This document shows, piece by piece, positions 27,255-36,753 of a stretch of DNA of 64,000 nt. The notes under the pieces are model-generated. The model made no database searches. It saw only the letters and a program-made list of their open reading frames with translations, and had not been told where the DNA came from. A program made the position numbers and the translations under genes. Position 1 is the stretch's first letter. The number at the start of each line of letters is the position of its first letter. The stretch is from GAS188 sp963794475 (GTDB lineage: Bacteria > Pseudomonadota > Alphaproteobacteria > Rhizobiales > Beijerinckiaceae): contig CAWCDW010000003.1 in assembly GCA_963794475.1 (NCBI GenBank), forward strand, positions 992,001 to 1,056,000, read 5' to 3'.

Positions 27255-27704
27255 TCAGAGCGACGCCGTCGGCGCGCCGCGCGGGCGCATGACGAGCACG
27301 GAGCATTGAGCATGACGCACGATGTTCGCCGCGTTCGAACCGATGAGGTAAGTGCTCCAATTCGGACGATGCGAGCCGACGACGATGAGATCGGCCGCGA
27401 TCCGCGCGGCCTCCTTGAGCACTTCGTCATAGACGCTGCCGAAGGGCGAGGCGACCGTGACGCGCCCCTTCGGCAAATCGAGCTTCACCGCGAGATTTTC
27501 GAGCGCTTTGAGGACGGATTTCTCGTCACTGTCGTAATATTCGGCCGGAATATATTCGTTCATGGCGTAAGGCACCGGCGAGCGCACATGGATGAGCCGT
27601 AGCGCCGCCCCGCTCAGCTTGGCGAGCTCGACCGCCTCGTCGAAGCCGGGCTTTGCGACATCCACCTCGGCGATATCGACGGGGACGAGAATGCTCTTGA
27701 ACAT
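27255..27704 (-). CDS. Universal stress protein, UspA family
   Basis: A 149-residue single Usp domain. The ATP-binding motif G-2x-G-9x-G(S/T) is represented by VVGSHRPNWSTYLIGSNAAN (about 108-127); the His in place of a second small residue is common in Rhizobiales members. N-terminal ILVPVDI and the closing CSVLVMRP strand complete the fold. Such proteins are induced by stress or oxygen limitation. It stands between DUF2783 and P1 peptidase genes, all on the minus strand. Confidence 0.92.
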   Translation of the reverse strand: MFKSILVPVDIAEVDVAKPGFDEAVELAKLSGAALRLIHVRSPVPYAMNEYIPAEYYDSDEKSVLKALENLAVKLDLPKGRVTVASPFGSVYDEVLKEAARIAADLIVVGSHRPNWSTYLIGSNAANIVRHAQCSVLVMRPRGAPTASL

Positions 27705-27793
27705 CGTAATCTCCTAAAGGCGGGTGGGGGAAAGCTGACCCTGGAGCGAGATGCCGTCAATCGGCCGCTCGCTTCCGATTTTCAGAACCAAGC

Positions 27794-28012
27794 TCAAGGC
27801 GTGGCCGCGGCTTTGGAGGGCGCGATGGCGGTGCGAGAGAGCGCCAGCGCCTCGCGCAGAACCGCAAGGTCGCCGATCTGGTTCGCAAGGATCAAGATGA
27901 GCGCGGCGTCGAGCTTTCGGCTCTCCTCATCGGCGAGCCCGCGGTGGGCTTCAACGATGAGCCGATAAGCAGCGTCGGGATCGGGAAAACGAGAGGCGGT
28001 ATCGAGCGGCAT
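27794..28012 (-). CDS. DUF2783 family small protein
   Basis: A 72-residue helical protein with the DUF2783 pattern FPDPDAAYRLIVEAHRGLAD, EESRKLDAALILILANQIGD, then LREALALSRTA. It has no catalytic motif. The family is typically found next to a FAD-dependent aromatic-type monooxygenase and an MBL-fold protein, exactly the arrangement seen here, which suggests a structural or accessory role for that enzyme. Confidence 0.85.
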   Translation of the reverse strand: MPLDTASRFPDPDAAYRLIVEAHRGLADEESRKLDAALILILANQIGDLAVLREALALSRTAIAPSKAAATP

Positions 28013-28136
28013 GGCAAAGGGTAACGCCTGATGGCCGATCCGGCAAAGGGCCGCTCACGGCAATGCGGGCAGCCAGCGGAGCTTGCGTTGGAAAAGCCGA
28101 TCGAAACTGCCCCGAAGCCGCACGTGAGAAGGCACA

Positions 28137-29750
28137 TCACCCCTTGCCGCAGGCGCGGCTCCACGCGGCCACGATCGCGCTTGCGCTCGCCTGCCGGAAA
28201 CGGGCCGCCACATGCCCGTCGGGCCGTAACAGATAGGCCGAGCCTGGCGTCGCATCGTAGCGGGTCGCGAATTGGCTTTGCGCGTCGTGCAGCGCCGACG
28301 GGCCGCGCTCTGTGGAGCTGATCTCGACATGCTCGATGGACGATGGAATTCGCGGCGGCGCGCCGTTTTCTGGGTAAAGCAAGGTGAAGCGCGGCGCGAC
28401 GATCTCGCTGAGATAAAGGCTCTCGCTGCCGCGCCGCAGCATCGCATCCTGCATCGCGGCGCCAGGCGGCACCCCGCCGCTCCATCGATCGGTGTCCGGC
28501 GTCGAGAGCGGCGTGTCGTAAGCGCTCGCGCTCGAGAGGCGGCCGGAATTCACCATGCGCTTCGCGAAATCGGCGTGGCGCGCGAGCGCCAGCGTGGCGT
28601 CGCGCAAGCGTGCTTCCTCGGCGCTGTGGGGCGCGATGAAATCCGTCGAGCGGGTGGAGTGGCGGATATTGTCATCGGCCGCCTGACCGCGCTCGACGCC
28701 ATAGCTTGCGATCAGCGCTTGCGGCGCTTCATGCGCGAGCACGAGAGCGAGCTTCCAGGCGAGATTCTCGGCGTCCTGCACGCCCGAATTCGCGCCGCGC
28801 GCGCCGAAGGGCGAGAGCTGATGAGCGCTGTCGCCGCAGAACACCACTCTATCGTGCACGAAGCTTTCGATGCGCCGGCATTGGAAGCGATAGACCGAGA
28901 CCCATTCGAGATCGAATTCATCATGTCCAAGCATGGCGGCGAGACGCGGCCGGACACTTTCGGGCCGCTTCTCCTTCTCCGGGTCGGCCGCGCGGCCGAG
29001 CTGGAGATCGATGCGCCAGACATCCTCCGGCTGCCGGTGCATGAGCGCCGAGCGGCCCTCGTGAAAGGGCGGATCGAACCAGAAGCGGCGCTCGGTCGGC
29101 AGATCGGCGCGCATCTTGATGTCCGCGATCAAGAACTGGTCCTCGAAAGTCTCGCCGGCGAATTCGATGCCGAGCCGTCTCCGCAAGGTCGAGTGCACGC
29201 CGTCACAGGCGATCACCCAATCGGCGCGCAAGGTGTAAGCCCCGTCAGGCGTCGCCACGACCAGCTCCACCCCGGTCGCGTCGGGCGTGACCTCCGTCAC
29301 CTCGTTTCGCCAACGCAAGTCGATGCCCGGCAATGCCGCGGCCCGGGCGACGAGGAGGTTCTCGACATGGTACTGTTGGAGGTTGATGAAGGCCGGGCGC
29401 TTGTGCCCCCCTTCCGGCAGCAGATCGAACTCGTAAAGAAGGTCCGATCCTTGGAAGATCTTGCCGCGCCGCCAGGTGACGCCTTTCTCAACCATGGGAT
29501 CGCCGACCCCGAGCCGATCCCAGATCTCGAGCGTGCGCTTGGCGTAGCAGATGCCGCGCGAGCCTTCCCCGATGCGATCGGCATTGTCGAGAAGCACGAC
29601 CCCAACGTCCCGCTGCGCGAGATCGATGGCGAGCGAGAGCCCGACAGGCCCCGCGCCGACCACGATTACGCGGTGATGGGCGGGCTCGCGCCTCTCCTGA
29701 TCCGGCGAGCGGCGATAAGCGAATTGAAAGAGGTGTTTTCGCTCCGCCAT
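28137..29750 (-). CDS. FAD-dependent monooxygenase (PheA/MhpA-like)
   Basis: A 537-residue class A flavin monooxygenase. The FAD dinucleotide fold IVVGAGPVGLS has its glycines at residues 32-37. The DG motif appears as VIACDGVHSTLRRRLG, and the second FAD motif as VVFCGDSAHQLSPFGARGAN at about 305-325. The C-terminal thioredoxin-like region typical of phenol-type hydroxylases is present but weak. The family hydroxylates aromatic or related substrates using NAD(P)H and O2; the substrate here is not evident. It lies between an MBL-like gene upstream and DUF2783 downstream, all on the minus strand. Confidence 0.9.
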   Translation of the reverse strand: MAERKHLFQFAYRRSPDQERREPAHHRVIVVGAGPVGLSLAIDLAQRDVGVVLLDNADRIGEGSRGICYAKRTLEIWDRLGVGDPMVEKGVTWRRGKIFQGSDLLYEFDLLPEGGHKRPAFINLQQYHVENLLVARAAALPGIDLRWRNEVTEVTPDATGVELVVATPDGAYTLRADWVIACDGVHSTLRRRLGIEFAGETFEDQFLIADIKMRADLPTERRFWFDPPFHEGRSALMHRQPEDVWRIDLQLGRAADPEKEKRPESVRPRLAAMLGHDEFDLEWVSVYRFQCRRIESFVHDRVVFCGDSAHQLSPFGARGANSGVQDAENLAWKLALVLAHEAPQALIASYGVERGQAADDNIRHSTRSTDFIAPHSAEEARLRDATLALARHADFAKRMVNSGRLSSASAYDTPLSTPDTDRWSGGVPPGAAMQDAMLRRGSESLYLSEIVAPRFTLLYPENGAPPRIPSSIEHVEISSTERGPSALHDAQSQFATRYDATPGSAYLLRPDGHVAARFRQASASAIVAAWSRACGKG

Positions 29751-29848
29751 GAGGCCCAGCTATCGCTTGGCGCATGCACGAAGGGCGCGGAAGCCCGGCT
29801 CCGCAGCGAGCTCCAGCGCCGTGAGATCGCCGTTGCTGTCTCGAACCT

Positions 29849-30805
29849 TCACCCCTGCAGCTTTTCCCACATCTCGCGGTCGCGCTCGGCGGTCCAGATC
29901 ACCGGATGATCGATTCCGCTTGCCTCGTCATAGGCCCGCGAGACGTTGAAGGGCAGGCAATGCTCGTAGATGGCAAAATCACCAAAGCGCTTGTCCATCG
30001 CGTCTCGTGTCGCGGCGAAGCATTCCTTCAAGCTCAGCCCCTTGGCGACGGAGGCTTTGGCGGCGCCGAAGAGCGCTTCGAGGAATTCGCGCGTCAAGGA
30101 AATCCCTTCATCGACCTTCCGGCGCGTCGGCAAGGCCGCGCCGCGGCCCGGCACGAGCGCGCGGGGCTCGAGCGCGGCCAGGCGTTCGAGCGTTTGCGGC
30201 CAATCCTTGAAATGCGCGTCTCCGCAATAGCAGGCCGAGCGGTATTCCACGAGATCGCCCGAGAAAACGACCTTGGTGTCCGGCACGAAGGCGATGATGT
30301 CGCCCGCCGTATGGCCGCGCCCGATATGGGCGAGCCGCACCTCGCGTTTGCCGAGCCAAAGCGTCATTGCGCTCGGGAAGGTGATTTGTGGCCAGACGAG
30401 CCCGGGCGGGATCGAATCCACCCCTTGGAAGAGACGCGGAAACCGCCCCATCTCCGAAGCCTTGTCGGCCTCGCCCCGCTCGACGATAAGGCCGCGCGTC
30501 GCATCGCTCGCGATGATCGTTGCGCCCGCATAGGCGGAGGCGCCGAACACGCGCACGGCGTGGTAATGCGAGAGGATCACGTATTTTACCGGCTTGTCGG
30601 TCACGTCGCGGATGCGCGCGATCACGTCCTGCGCCATTTTCGGCGTCGCCTGCGCATCGATCACGGCGCAACAATCTTCGCCGACGATCACGCCGGTGTT
30701 CGGGTCTCCCTCGGCCGTGTAGGCGTAAAGGCCCTCGCCGAGCGCGTCGAAAGAAACCTTCTTCGGCCCAAGATCACCGGTCGATGCGAAGGATTTGCCG
30801 CTCAT
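29849..30805 (-). CDS. MBL-fold protein with altered metal motif
   Basis: A 318-residue metallo-beta-lactamase-fold protein. N-terminal LGEGLYAYTAEGDPNTGVIV and ILSHYHAVRVFGASAYAG (77-94) place it in the MBL fold. The usual HxHxDH site reads His80-Tyr-His82-Ala-Val84-Arg85, so the Asp and last His of the second metal site are replaced. The later ligands remain (GRGHTAGD with His165, FSGDLVEY with Asp184). It may hold one metal or act other than as a classic hydrolase. The start at 30805 fits the family, although no good ribosome site is seen. It is the first gene of the MBL/FAD/DUF2783 run and divergent from a lipoprotein hydrolase. Confidence 0.85.
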   Translation of the reverse strand: MSGKSFASTGDLGPKKVSFDALGEGLYAYTAEGDPNTGVIVGEDCCAVIDAQATPKMAQDVIARIRDVTDKPVKYVILSHYHAVRVFGASAYAGATIIASDATRGLIVERGEADKASEMGRFPRLFQGVDSIPPGLVWPQITFPSAMTLWLGKREVRLAHIGRGHTAGDIIAFVPDTKVVFSGDLVEYRSACYCGDAHFKDWPQTLERLAALEPRALVPGRGAALPTRRKVDEGISLTREFLEALFGAAKASVAKGLSLKECFAATRDAMDKRFGDFAIYEHCLPFNVSRAYDEASGIDHPVIWTAERDREMWEKLQG

Positions 30806-30937
30806 GCTTGTTGCGCGAACCGCCGCGCCTCCTCGATCAGTGATACGATCGCGCTTTGCGCTTGGAGCATCATCTGGATATGGAGAAGCCAATTTCCGAG
30901 GCCATGCTCGCGCCAATGCTAGGGTTGAGACGCGAGA

Positions 30938-32290
30938 ATGGAAAGCTTTTTGGGTAGCGAGCTTCCAAGAAGACAGTCGACGTGCCGCAATCGATCGGCA
31001 AGACCGGGCGCGCAGGCGAGGGGCATTACGATCCGTCACTCGGTAGTCAGGGCCTTGATCCTTCTCGTCGCCGGCCTGCTGCTTGCCGGGTGCGGCGCAT
31101 CCGTGCGCGACGTCCTCATTCCGACGCAGGCGACGGCGCCGGGGACGAGCGAGGTCGAGCTTCTCGTCGCCACGACCCGCAGCGCCAAGGGCGCGGAGGC
31201 CGGCGAGATGTTCACGGGCGAGCGTTCGCACAGCCTTTCCTTCGCCGATATCGCGGTTTCGCTGCCGCCGGATGCGCAGCGCAAGATCGGAGACGTGCAA
31301 TGGCCGGCTCGCCTGCCAGCCGATCCGGCGCGCGACTTCGTCACGACAAAGGCCGATGCGCTCGGCTTGCCGATGGCGACCGCACGGCTGCATGCGCTTC
31401 TGGCCAAGACGGCCGGCAGACGGGTTCTCGTCTTCGTTCACGGGTTCAACAATCGTTTCGACGAGGCCGTCTACCGCTTCGCGCAAATTGTGCATGATTC
31501 ACGGGCGGCCGCCGTGCCTTTGCTTTTCACCTGGCCTTCGCGTGGCAAGCTTCTCGCCTACACCTATGATCGCGAAAGCGCGACCTATTCGCGCGATGCC
31601 CTCGAGGACATATTGCAAGCGCTCGCAAGAGATCCGCAGGTCGGCGAAATTTCGATCCTGGCCCATTCGATGGGTAATTGGCTCGCGATCGAGGCGCTGC
31701 GGCAAATGAGCATCCGTAATCGCGGCCTGCCGAAAAAGATTGCCGCCGTGATGCTCGCCGCTCCCGATGTCGATGTCGACGTATTCCAAACCGAGATCGC
31801 GGACATTAAGGCGCCTTCGACCAATTTCTCGCTCTTCGTCTCTCAAGACGACCGGGCGCTTGCGGCTTCGCGGCATTTCTGGGGAGATGTCGCGCGTGTC
31901 GGCGCCATCGACCCCGGCGTCGAGCCCTATCGCGAGATTTTGGCGAGCGAAGGCATCAAGGTGTTCGACCTCACCAAGCTGAAGTCGGATGACGATCTCA
32001 GGCACTCGAAATTCGCCTCGAGCCCCGAGGTCGTCCGCCTGATCGGCGAGCGCCTGGTCGATGGCCAGCCGATCGAGGAGGACGGAACAGACCTCGGGGA
32101 CCGCGTTCGCAAGGTGGCGACCGGCGCCGCGACCACGCTGGGCGCCGCGGCGGCCCTTGCGGTCACGGCGCCACTGACGGTGGTCTCGGGATCAGCCCAT
32201 GAGACGCTTGGCGACAGGCTGAGGGACGTTGGTGACGATGTGGGCGAAACGCTGCGCTCGACGGGGGATATAACGCCCTTGATCCGCTAG
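30938..32290 (+). CDS. Lipoprotein alpha/beta hydrolase (DUF900 type)
   Basis: A lipoprotein signal (RALILLVAGLLLAGC, lipid Cys at residue 52 of the longest frame) precedes an alpha/beta hydrolase domain with VFVHGFNNRF (166-175), LLFTWPSRG and the nucleophile elbow AHSMGNW (Ser243). Helical, glycine/alanine-rich segments follow at the C-terminus. The family acts on unknown esters or peptides, and membrane anchoring is likely. The start is doubtful: ATG 30938 leaves 33 odd residues before the signal peptide and no ATG or GTG lies nearer, so a rare start codon or an indel upstream is possible. Confidence 0.82.
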   Translation: MESFLGSELPRRQSTCRNRSARPGAQARGITIRHSVVRALILLVAGLLLAGCGASVRDVLIPTQATAPGTSEVELLVATTRSAKGAEAGEMFTGERSHSLSFADIAVSLPPDAQRKIGDVQWPARLPADPARDFVTTKADALGLPMATARLHALLAKTAGRRVLVFVHGFNNRFDEAVYRFAQIVHDSRAAAVPLLFTWPSRGKLLAYTYDRESATYSRDALEDILQALARDPQVGEISILAHSMGNWLAIEALRQMSIRNRGLPKKIAAVMLAAPDVDVDVFQTEIADIKAPSTNFSLFVSQDDRALAASRHFWGDVARVGAIDPGVEPYREILASEGIKVFDLTKLKSDDDLRHSKFASSPEVVRLIGERLVDGQPIEEDGTDLGDRVRKVATGAATTLGAAAALAVTAPLTVVSGSAHETLGDRLRDVGDDVGETLRSTGDITPLIR

Positions 32291-32405
32291 GTTTATAGTT
32301 GGATATGTACAAATATAAACTGGCAATATATATTGACGCGCCAGCCGGCTGCATAGTGAAGATTCTCCTCACAAAATCCCGGTTTATGTGGCTACTCGAT
32401 TCGAA

Positions 32406-33317
32406 TCACGGCCATCTCGCCAATGGCGGCAAGGAGGAGAGGATGGCCTCGACATTGCCGCCCGTTCGCAAGCCGAAAATCGTGCCGCGGTCGTGGAGGA
32501 GGTTGAACTCGACATACCGACCCCGGCGCACGAGTTGCTCCTCCCGCTCGGCTTCGGTCCAGGGCTTTTCGATATTGGCGCGCAAAAGCCCCGGATAGAT
32601 CTCGAGAAACTCGGTGCCGACCGCCTGCGCGAAGGCGAAATCCGCCTCCGCATCCCCCGACCACAAATTGTCGAAAAAGATGCCGCCGATGCCGCGCGGC
32701 TCGCCGCGATGCTTGAGGAAGAAATATTCATCGCACCATTCCTTGTAGCGCTCATAAGAAGCGCCCTTGCGGGTGCGCTCGCAGGCGCGGCGCATCGCGG
32801 CGTGGAACGCCAAGGCGTCAGAGTCCTCTTGCGATCTGCGGCGATCGAGCACGGGGGTGAGATCGGCGCCGCCGCCGAACCAGGCTCGCGTGGTGATCAC
32901 GAAGCGCGTGTTCATATGCGCGGTCGGCGCGTGCGGATTCCACGGGTGGGCGATCAAGGAGATGCCGGTCGCAAGAAAATGCGGGTCCGCCTCGGCGCCC
33001 GGCATCTGCCTGGCAAATTCCGGCGAGAACGTGCCGTGCACGGTCGATACATGCACGCCGACCTTCTCGAAGACCCTGCCTTTGAGCAGCGCCATGACGC
33101 CGCCGCCGCCGGGCGCGCCATCCTGATTGGCGCGCTCCCAAGGCTTGCGCCTGAAGCGCCCGGGCGCCGGGACGCCCGGTGAAAATGGGCCAACCGCTTG
33201 CGTCTCGATCGTCTCGAACTCGGCGCAGAAACGATCGCGCAGCGACGAGAACCAGCGGCTCGCCCTCTCGGTAAGGGATTTGATCGCGGGCTCATCCGCG
33301 AGCGCCGGCAAGCTCAT
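32406..33317 (-). CDS. hemF: Oxygen-dependent coproporphyrinogen-III oxidase
   Basis: A 303-residue HemF, which oxidatively decarboxylates coproporphyrinogen III to protoporphyrinogen IX using O2. Diagnostic segments are AHMNTRFVITTRAWFGGGAD, YFFLKHRGEPRGIGGIFFDN and RGRYVEFNLLHDRGTIFGL, all intact. Length is normal. It is the last gene of a same-strand block that also holds hemC, hemD and hemY, with 37 bases between the hemY stop and hemF's start region. It is convergent with the lipoprotein hydrolase across an AT-rich gap. Confidence 0.96.
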   Translation of the reverse strand: MSLPALADEPAIKSLTERASRWFSSLRDRFCAEFETIETQAVGPFSPGVPAPGRFRRKPWERANQDGAPGGGGVMALLKGRVFEKVGVHVSTVHGTFSPEFARQMPGAEADPHFLATGISLIAHPWNPHAPTAHMNTRFVITTRAWFGGGADLTPVLDRRRSQEDSDALAFHAAMRRACERTRKGASYERYKEWCDEYFFLKHRGEPRGIGGIFFDNLWSGDAEADFAFAQAVGTEFLEIYPGLLRANIEKPWTEAEREEQLVRRGRYVEFNLLHDRGTIFGLRTGGNVEAILSSLPPLARWP

Positions 33318-33354
33318 GAGCGAGGCGGCAAGAAAGGGATGGAGCCGAGCATCT

Positions 33355-35073
33355 TCATTCGGTTAGGCGCCTCCAAAGCCCTTTCGAATCGGAAGGTTGT
33401 GCTCCCGGATCGTCGGGCGGCCGTTCGAGCGGAAAGGCGACCGGCTCCATCCGGCTCGCGGATGCCGCGCTCCCGGGCCCATCCCGCGACAAGCCGGCGT
33501 CATTCTTCAGCATGGGCGTCTCCGTGACCCCGCTCGACGGCGCGGCCTTCTCCCCATTCTCCACGACGATGCGGCGCGCGTTGCCCGGCGAAGCTTGAGC
33601 GTCCGACTGCTTTGTCTCATCCGCGAGGTTTCCCTGCGCGAGCTCCTCTGCGCCGCCTCCCGAGCCGCCATGAGCAGGCGTCGCGACGAGCGGAAGGGCC
33701 GCGGGCGTCTCGACGGCCGGCTCGGGTGCCGAAGCCGGCGGCGGTGCATCGATGCGCTGAAGCGCCTTGGCGGGCCCCGAAAGCGGTTCGGCCCATTCGG
33801 GCGGACGTTCCCAGACGAAAACCCCGATGTGCCCGCTTTCCGGCGCGAAAGGCGCCCAATGCGGAAAGCTTGTGCCGTCGGCGACCCATGCCGGGTCACG
33901 CGGCGCGTGGGCGGCTCGCGCCAGCCATTCGCGAGCAAGCCCCGTCATGCCGTTCTCCGCCTCCTCGATCTCGGCCATGAGAAGGCAGACCCGCGCGGTC
34001 GGCCGCGCCGCCACCAAAGGCGCAAGTGCTTGCTGCGCCTCGGCAAATTCCCGCGCCGCGAGCAGCGCCCGGGCGCGCGCCACCCGCGACTCCTCATGCT
34101 CGGGCCTGAGCGCTGCGAGCTTGGCGATATGTCTGGCGCGCTCCGCCGCAGATGCCTTCGGAGCGAGGCCGAGATAGGCCTCGGCGAGATCCGGGTGCGG
34201 CATTTTTTGCCAGGCCGCCTCGAGAATCCGCGCCGCCCGTCGCGGCCGCCCCTCATCGATGAGCACCAAAGCCGCCGTCACGGCGGCGGGCGTGAGCCCG
34301 CGATCGATTTTCAGGGCCTTGAGCGCCGCTTGCAGCGCTTCTTTCGGTTGCGCGCTTCGCAAATCGAGTGCGCGCGCCGCCAAAAGCGCCGCCTTGGCGC
34401 GACGCATCTCGCCGGCCTCCATGGCGCCGAGCCGATGATTGCGTTCGAGCGTCGCAAGAGCCGCCATCCAGTCGCGCGCCCGGCATTGAGCCATCAGATT
34501 CGCCTCATGCGCCCAGGGCAAGAACACATCGAGCGCCGCTGCCTCCGCCGCATGCCGATGGGCGGCGCCGTGGTCGCCGCTGCGCCTCGCCTCGACGAAG
34601 AGGCCGCGCAGACCGAGCCCACGCGTATCGGCGATCTCGGACATGCGCGCGAAAGCCTCCTTGGCGGCCGCGCGATTGCCGTGGAGCTGAGCCGCCTGCG
34701 CTTTGAGCAAGAGCGCCAAGGGCTCGTGGCCGGCGAAACGTTCCGCCGCCTCGGCGTGTCGCGCCGCGGCGTTGAGATCGCCCGAGGCCGCGGCGACGAG
34801 ACCTTTGGAAATCGAGGCGCGGCCCTTGGCCTCTCGGCGGGCGCGCGAGAGCGCGAAGGTCGCAAGCGGCAGCCGCAACAGGAAGAGCAGAATGCGAACG
34901 GTGAAGTAGAGCGACGCGGCGGCAACGAGAAGCGCGGCGATCATCACCGCGAGCGAGGTCTCGTAGACACGCGAGCCGAGCGACAGGGACACGAGCCCAT
35001 GCTGCTCGACCACGAAAACGCACAGAAAGGCCAGGACGAGGGTGGCGAGGAGAAAAAGCAGGATGCGCCACAT
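33355..35073 (-). CDS. hemY: HemY-type TPR membrane protein
   Basis: A 572-residue protein with two N-terminal membrane helices (about 4-22 and 41-66), the HemY_N domain with its LVSLSLGSRVYETSLAVMIA loop, and a long run of TPR-like helical pairs (about 90-400). The C-terminal 150 residues are low-complexity, rich in Ala, Pro, Ser and Glu. The name reflects location in heme operons; in this family it is not the protoporphyrinogen oxidase HemY/HemG, and the precise role is unsettled. It follows mic60 with only 6 bases between. Confidence 0.9.
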   Translation of the reverse strand: MWRILLFLLATLVLAFLCVFVVEQHGLVSLSLGSRVYETSLAVMIAALLVAAASLYFTVRILLFLLRLPLATFALSRARREAKGRASISKGLVAAASGDLNAAARHAEAAERFAGHEPLALLLKAQAAQLHGNRAAAKEAFARMSEIADTRGLGLRGLFVEARRSGDHGAAHRHAAEAAALDVFLPWAHEANLMAQCRARDWMAALATLERNHRLGAMEAGEMRRAKAALLAARALDLRSAQPKEALQAALKALKIDRGLTPAAVTAALVLIDEGRPRRAARILEAAWQKMPHPDLAEAYLGLAPKASAAERARHIAKLAALRPEHEESRVARARALLAAREFAEAQQALAPLVAARPTARVCLLMAEIEEAENGMTGLAREWLARAAHAPRDPAWVADGTSFPHWAPFAPESGHIGVFVWERPPEWAEPLSGPAKALQRIDAPPPASAPEPAVETPAALPLVATPAHGGSGGGAEELAQGNLADETKQSDAQASPGNARRIVVENGEKAAPSSGVTETPMLKNDAGLSRDGPGSAASASRMEPVAFPLERPPDDPGAQPSDSKGLWRRLTE

Positions 35074-35079
35074 CGAAGG

Positions 35080-36516
35080 TCAACCGCCGTTATCGGTGGT
35101 GCTCGAGCGCCGAATGGCGTCGAGAGCGGCCGTGCTGATCTTACGCGAGGCCGCATAAGCCTCGGCCAACCCCTTGATGCGCCCGCCCGCATGGGGCGTG
35201 GCCCCCTTCTCGAAGACGGGCAAAGCCTCCCAAGCGTCGCGCGCGGCCGCGATGTCGCTGCGCGCGAGCGCCTGCTCCACCGTGCCGGCGGGCGAGCCCG
35301 CCTCATCGGCGCCGATGTGACGCACCCGCACGATTTGGGCGAGGTAGCCAAGGACGCGGTCCCACCAATTCGCTGGTCGTGTCGTCTCGGCGACTTTCTC
35401 CCGCGCGGCTTCGAGCTCGCTCTCGAAGTCGCCCGCGAGCGACGCCGGCGAAGGCGCACCTTTTTCGGCGAAGGGCCGCAAGGCTTCGACGAGCTTCGGA
35501 TCGGCGCCAAGCCGCGAGAGCGCGTCGAGCTCACCGGCATAAGGGACGCCGCGGTTCAAATCGGCCTCGATCGCGCGAGCCATGACCAGGATCGAGGGCG
35601 CGTTCGCGTCCTGCTTCGGCCGCGCCGTGACCGCTTGCTCGAGCGTCGCCAGCTCCTTTTCGAGCCCGACGAGCTTGCTCTCGACATTCGCGAGCCGCGC
35701 CGCCGCCGATTGGGCGCCGTTTGCCGAATCAGCCGCGCTTCTTGCGACCGACAAGGCATCCTTGGCGTCGCGCGAGGCGGCTTCGATCTTGCCCGAGAGC
35801 GCGTCGAGCGAAGCGGAGGAAGGGGGCCGCTGGCCTTGGGCCGTGATCCCTTTCTCGAGCGCATCAAGCCTCGCGGCGAGCTTGTCGACATCGGCCCGCG
35901 TCACTTCCGGCTTTGCCGCGGCCGTCGCACGCAAGGCTTCGACCGCGCTTTCGACCTGCGCCAAGCGCTCGGGGACGCGATCGAAGACGCCGCTTGCGGC
36001 CAGATAGGCGAAGAGCGCGCCGGGCAAAACGAGGGAGAGCAGAAGCGCCGCGAGCGCGAGCGGGCGGGCCGTCGTCCTTGTGCCGGATGCCGGCGCGGGG
36101 GGAGGGGGCGCCTCGTTGCCGATATGGCGCCAAGGCGACGGAGCTATCTCCTCCGCCGGCGGTGACGGCGCGTCGGGCTCGGGCGGGGGTGCGGCCTCGG
36201 GCGACGGGGTCGCCTCCTCGTGACCGATCGGCGTCGCCACGCCGTCAGAGAGCGCGTCGCGGCTCGCCCGATCCGGGCCGGAGGGGCTCACCGGCGCGAT
36301 CTCGCGCTCCGGAGCGCCCGCCGCGATGGCCGAGGCGTCGCTGCCCCCTGGATCACCAGCCGAATCCGGTGCGGTCGCCTCGGGCTGACGCGGAGCCGAT
36401 GAAGCGTCCTCGGCGGGCCGGCCCGACGCGACGCGGCTTGCGGCGCGGCCGCGGCGCGGCGTCGATTTCGCCCCGCCTGCCGGCGAGGATGCCCCGGGTC
36501 GATCCGTGTCGCTCAT
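35080..36516 (-). CDS. Mitofilin/Mic60 homologue, inner-membrane coiled-coil protein
   Basis: A 478-residue protein with the layout of alphaproteobacterial Mic60: a proline/alanine-rich disordered N-terminus (1-150), one membrane helix (about 152-174, LALAALLLSLVLPGALFAYL), a long alpha-helical coiled coil (about 190-300, with LRATAAAKPEVTRADVDKLA) and a C-terminal mitofilin-signature region (GVPYAGELDALSRLGADPK, later VRVRHIGADEAGSPAGTVEQ). In mitochondria Mic60 shapes cristae junctions; bacterial homologues in heme operons can shape inner-membrane invaginations. The start at 36516 is backed by AGGTGA. It lies between hemD and hemY. Confidence 0.85.
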   Translation of the reverse strand: MSDTDRPGASSPAGGAKSTPRRGRAASRVASGRPAEDASSAPRQPEATAPDSAGDPGGSDASAIAAGAPEREIAPVSPSGPDRASRDALSDGVATPIGHEEATPSPEAAPPPEPDAPSPPAEEIAPSPWRHIGNEAPPPPAPASGTRTTARPLALAALLLSLVLPGALFAYLAASGVFDRVPERLAQVESAVEALRATAAAKPEVTRADVDKLAARLDALEKGITAQGQRPPSSASLDALSGKIEAASRDAKDALSVARSAADSANGAQSAAARLANVESKLVGLEKELATLEQAVTARPKQDANAPSILVMARAIEADLNRGVPYAGELDALSRLGADPKLVEALRPFAEKGAPSPASLAGDFESELEAAREKVAETTRPANWWDRVLGYLAQIVRVRHIGADEAGSPAGTVEQALARSDIAAARDAWEALPVFEKGATPHAGGRIKGLAEAYAASRKISTAALDAIRRSSTTDNGG

Positions 36517-36753
36517 GCGGTGATCACCTGTCTTGGTCCGCATCTTGGTGCGCAGCGAAAGCGCACATCAATAAAGCCATGATGAGGCTTTTTCCTATCA
36601 TTTATCGGACGGGACCACGGCATGCCCAAAACGCCAAGCCGCGGCCAAACCGCGGATGCTTCCGTCGGCTCGAGCTAAAGCACGACCCTCCTATGTTGTT
36701 CCAGCGCATGGAAGCGTCATCGGCTGCGGCAAAAAACTGTCCCCGACGCGAGC

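Noticed and set aside
32380..32420. A tRNA suggested by CGATTCGAATC
   Set aside because: The T-arm-like bases are not accompanied by an acceptor stem, D-arm or anticodon arm, and the site enters the hemF gene.
33397..36165. A 922-codon open frame on the plus strand
   Set aside because: It lies wholly antisense to hemY and mic60. High-GC codon use leaves the opposite strand open, and the translation is Arg-rich with no domain.
36573..36591. Terminator between hemD and mic60
   Set aside because: The AAAGCC/GGCTTT arms are only 6 bp and AT-weighted. It is too weak to call.
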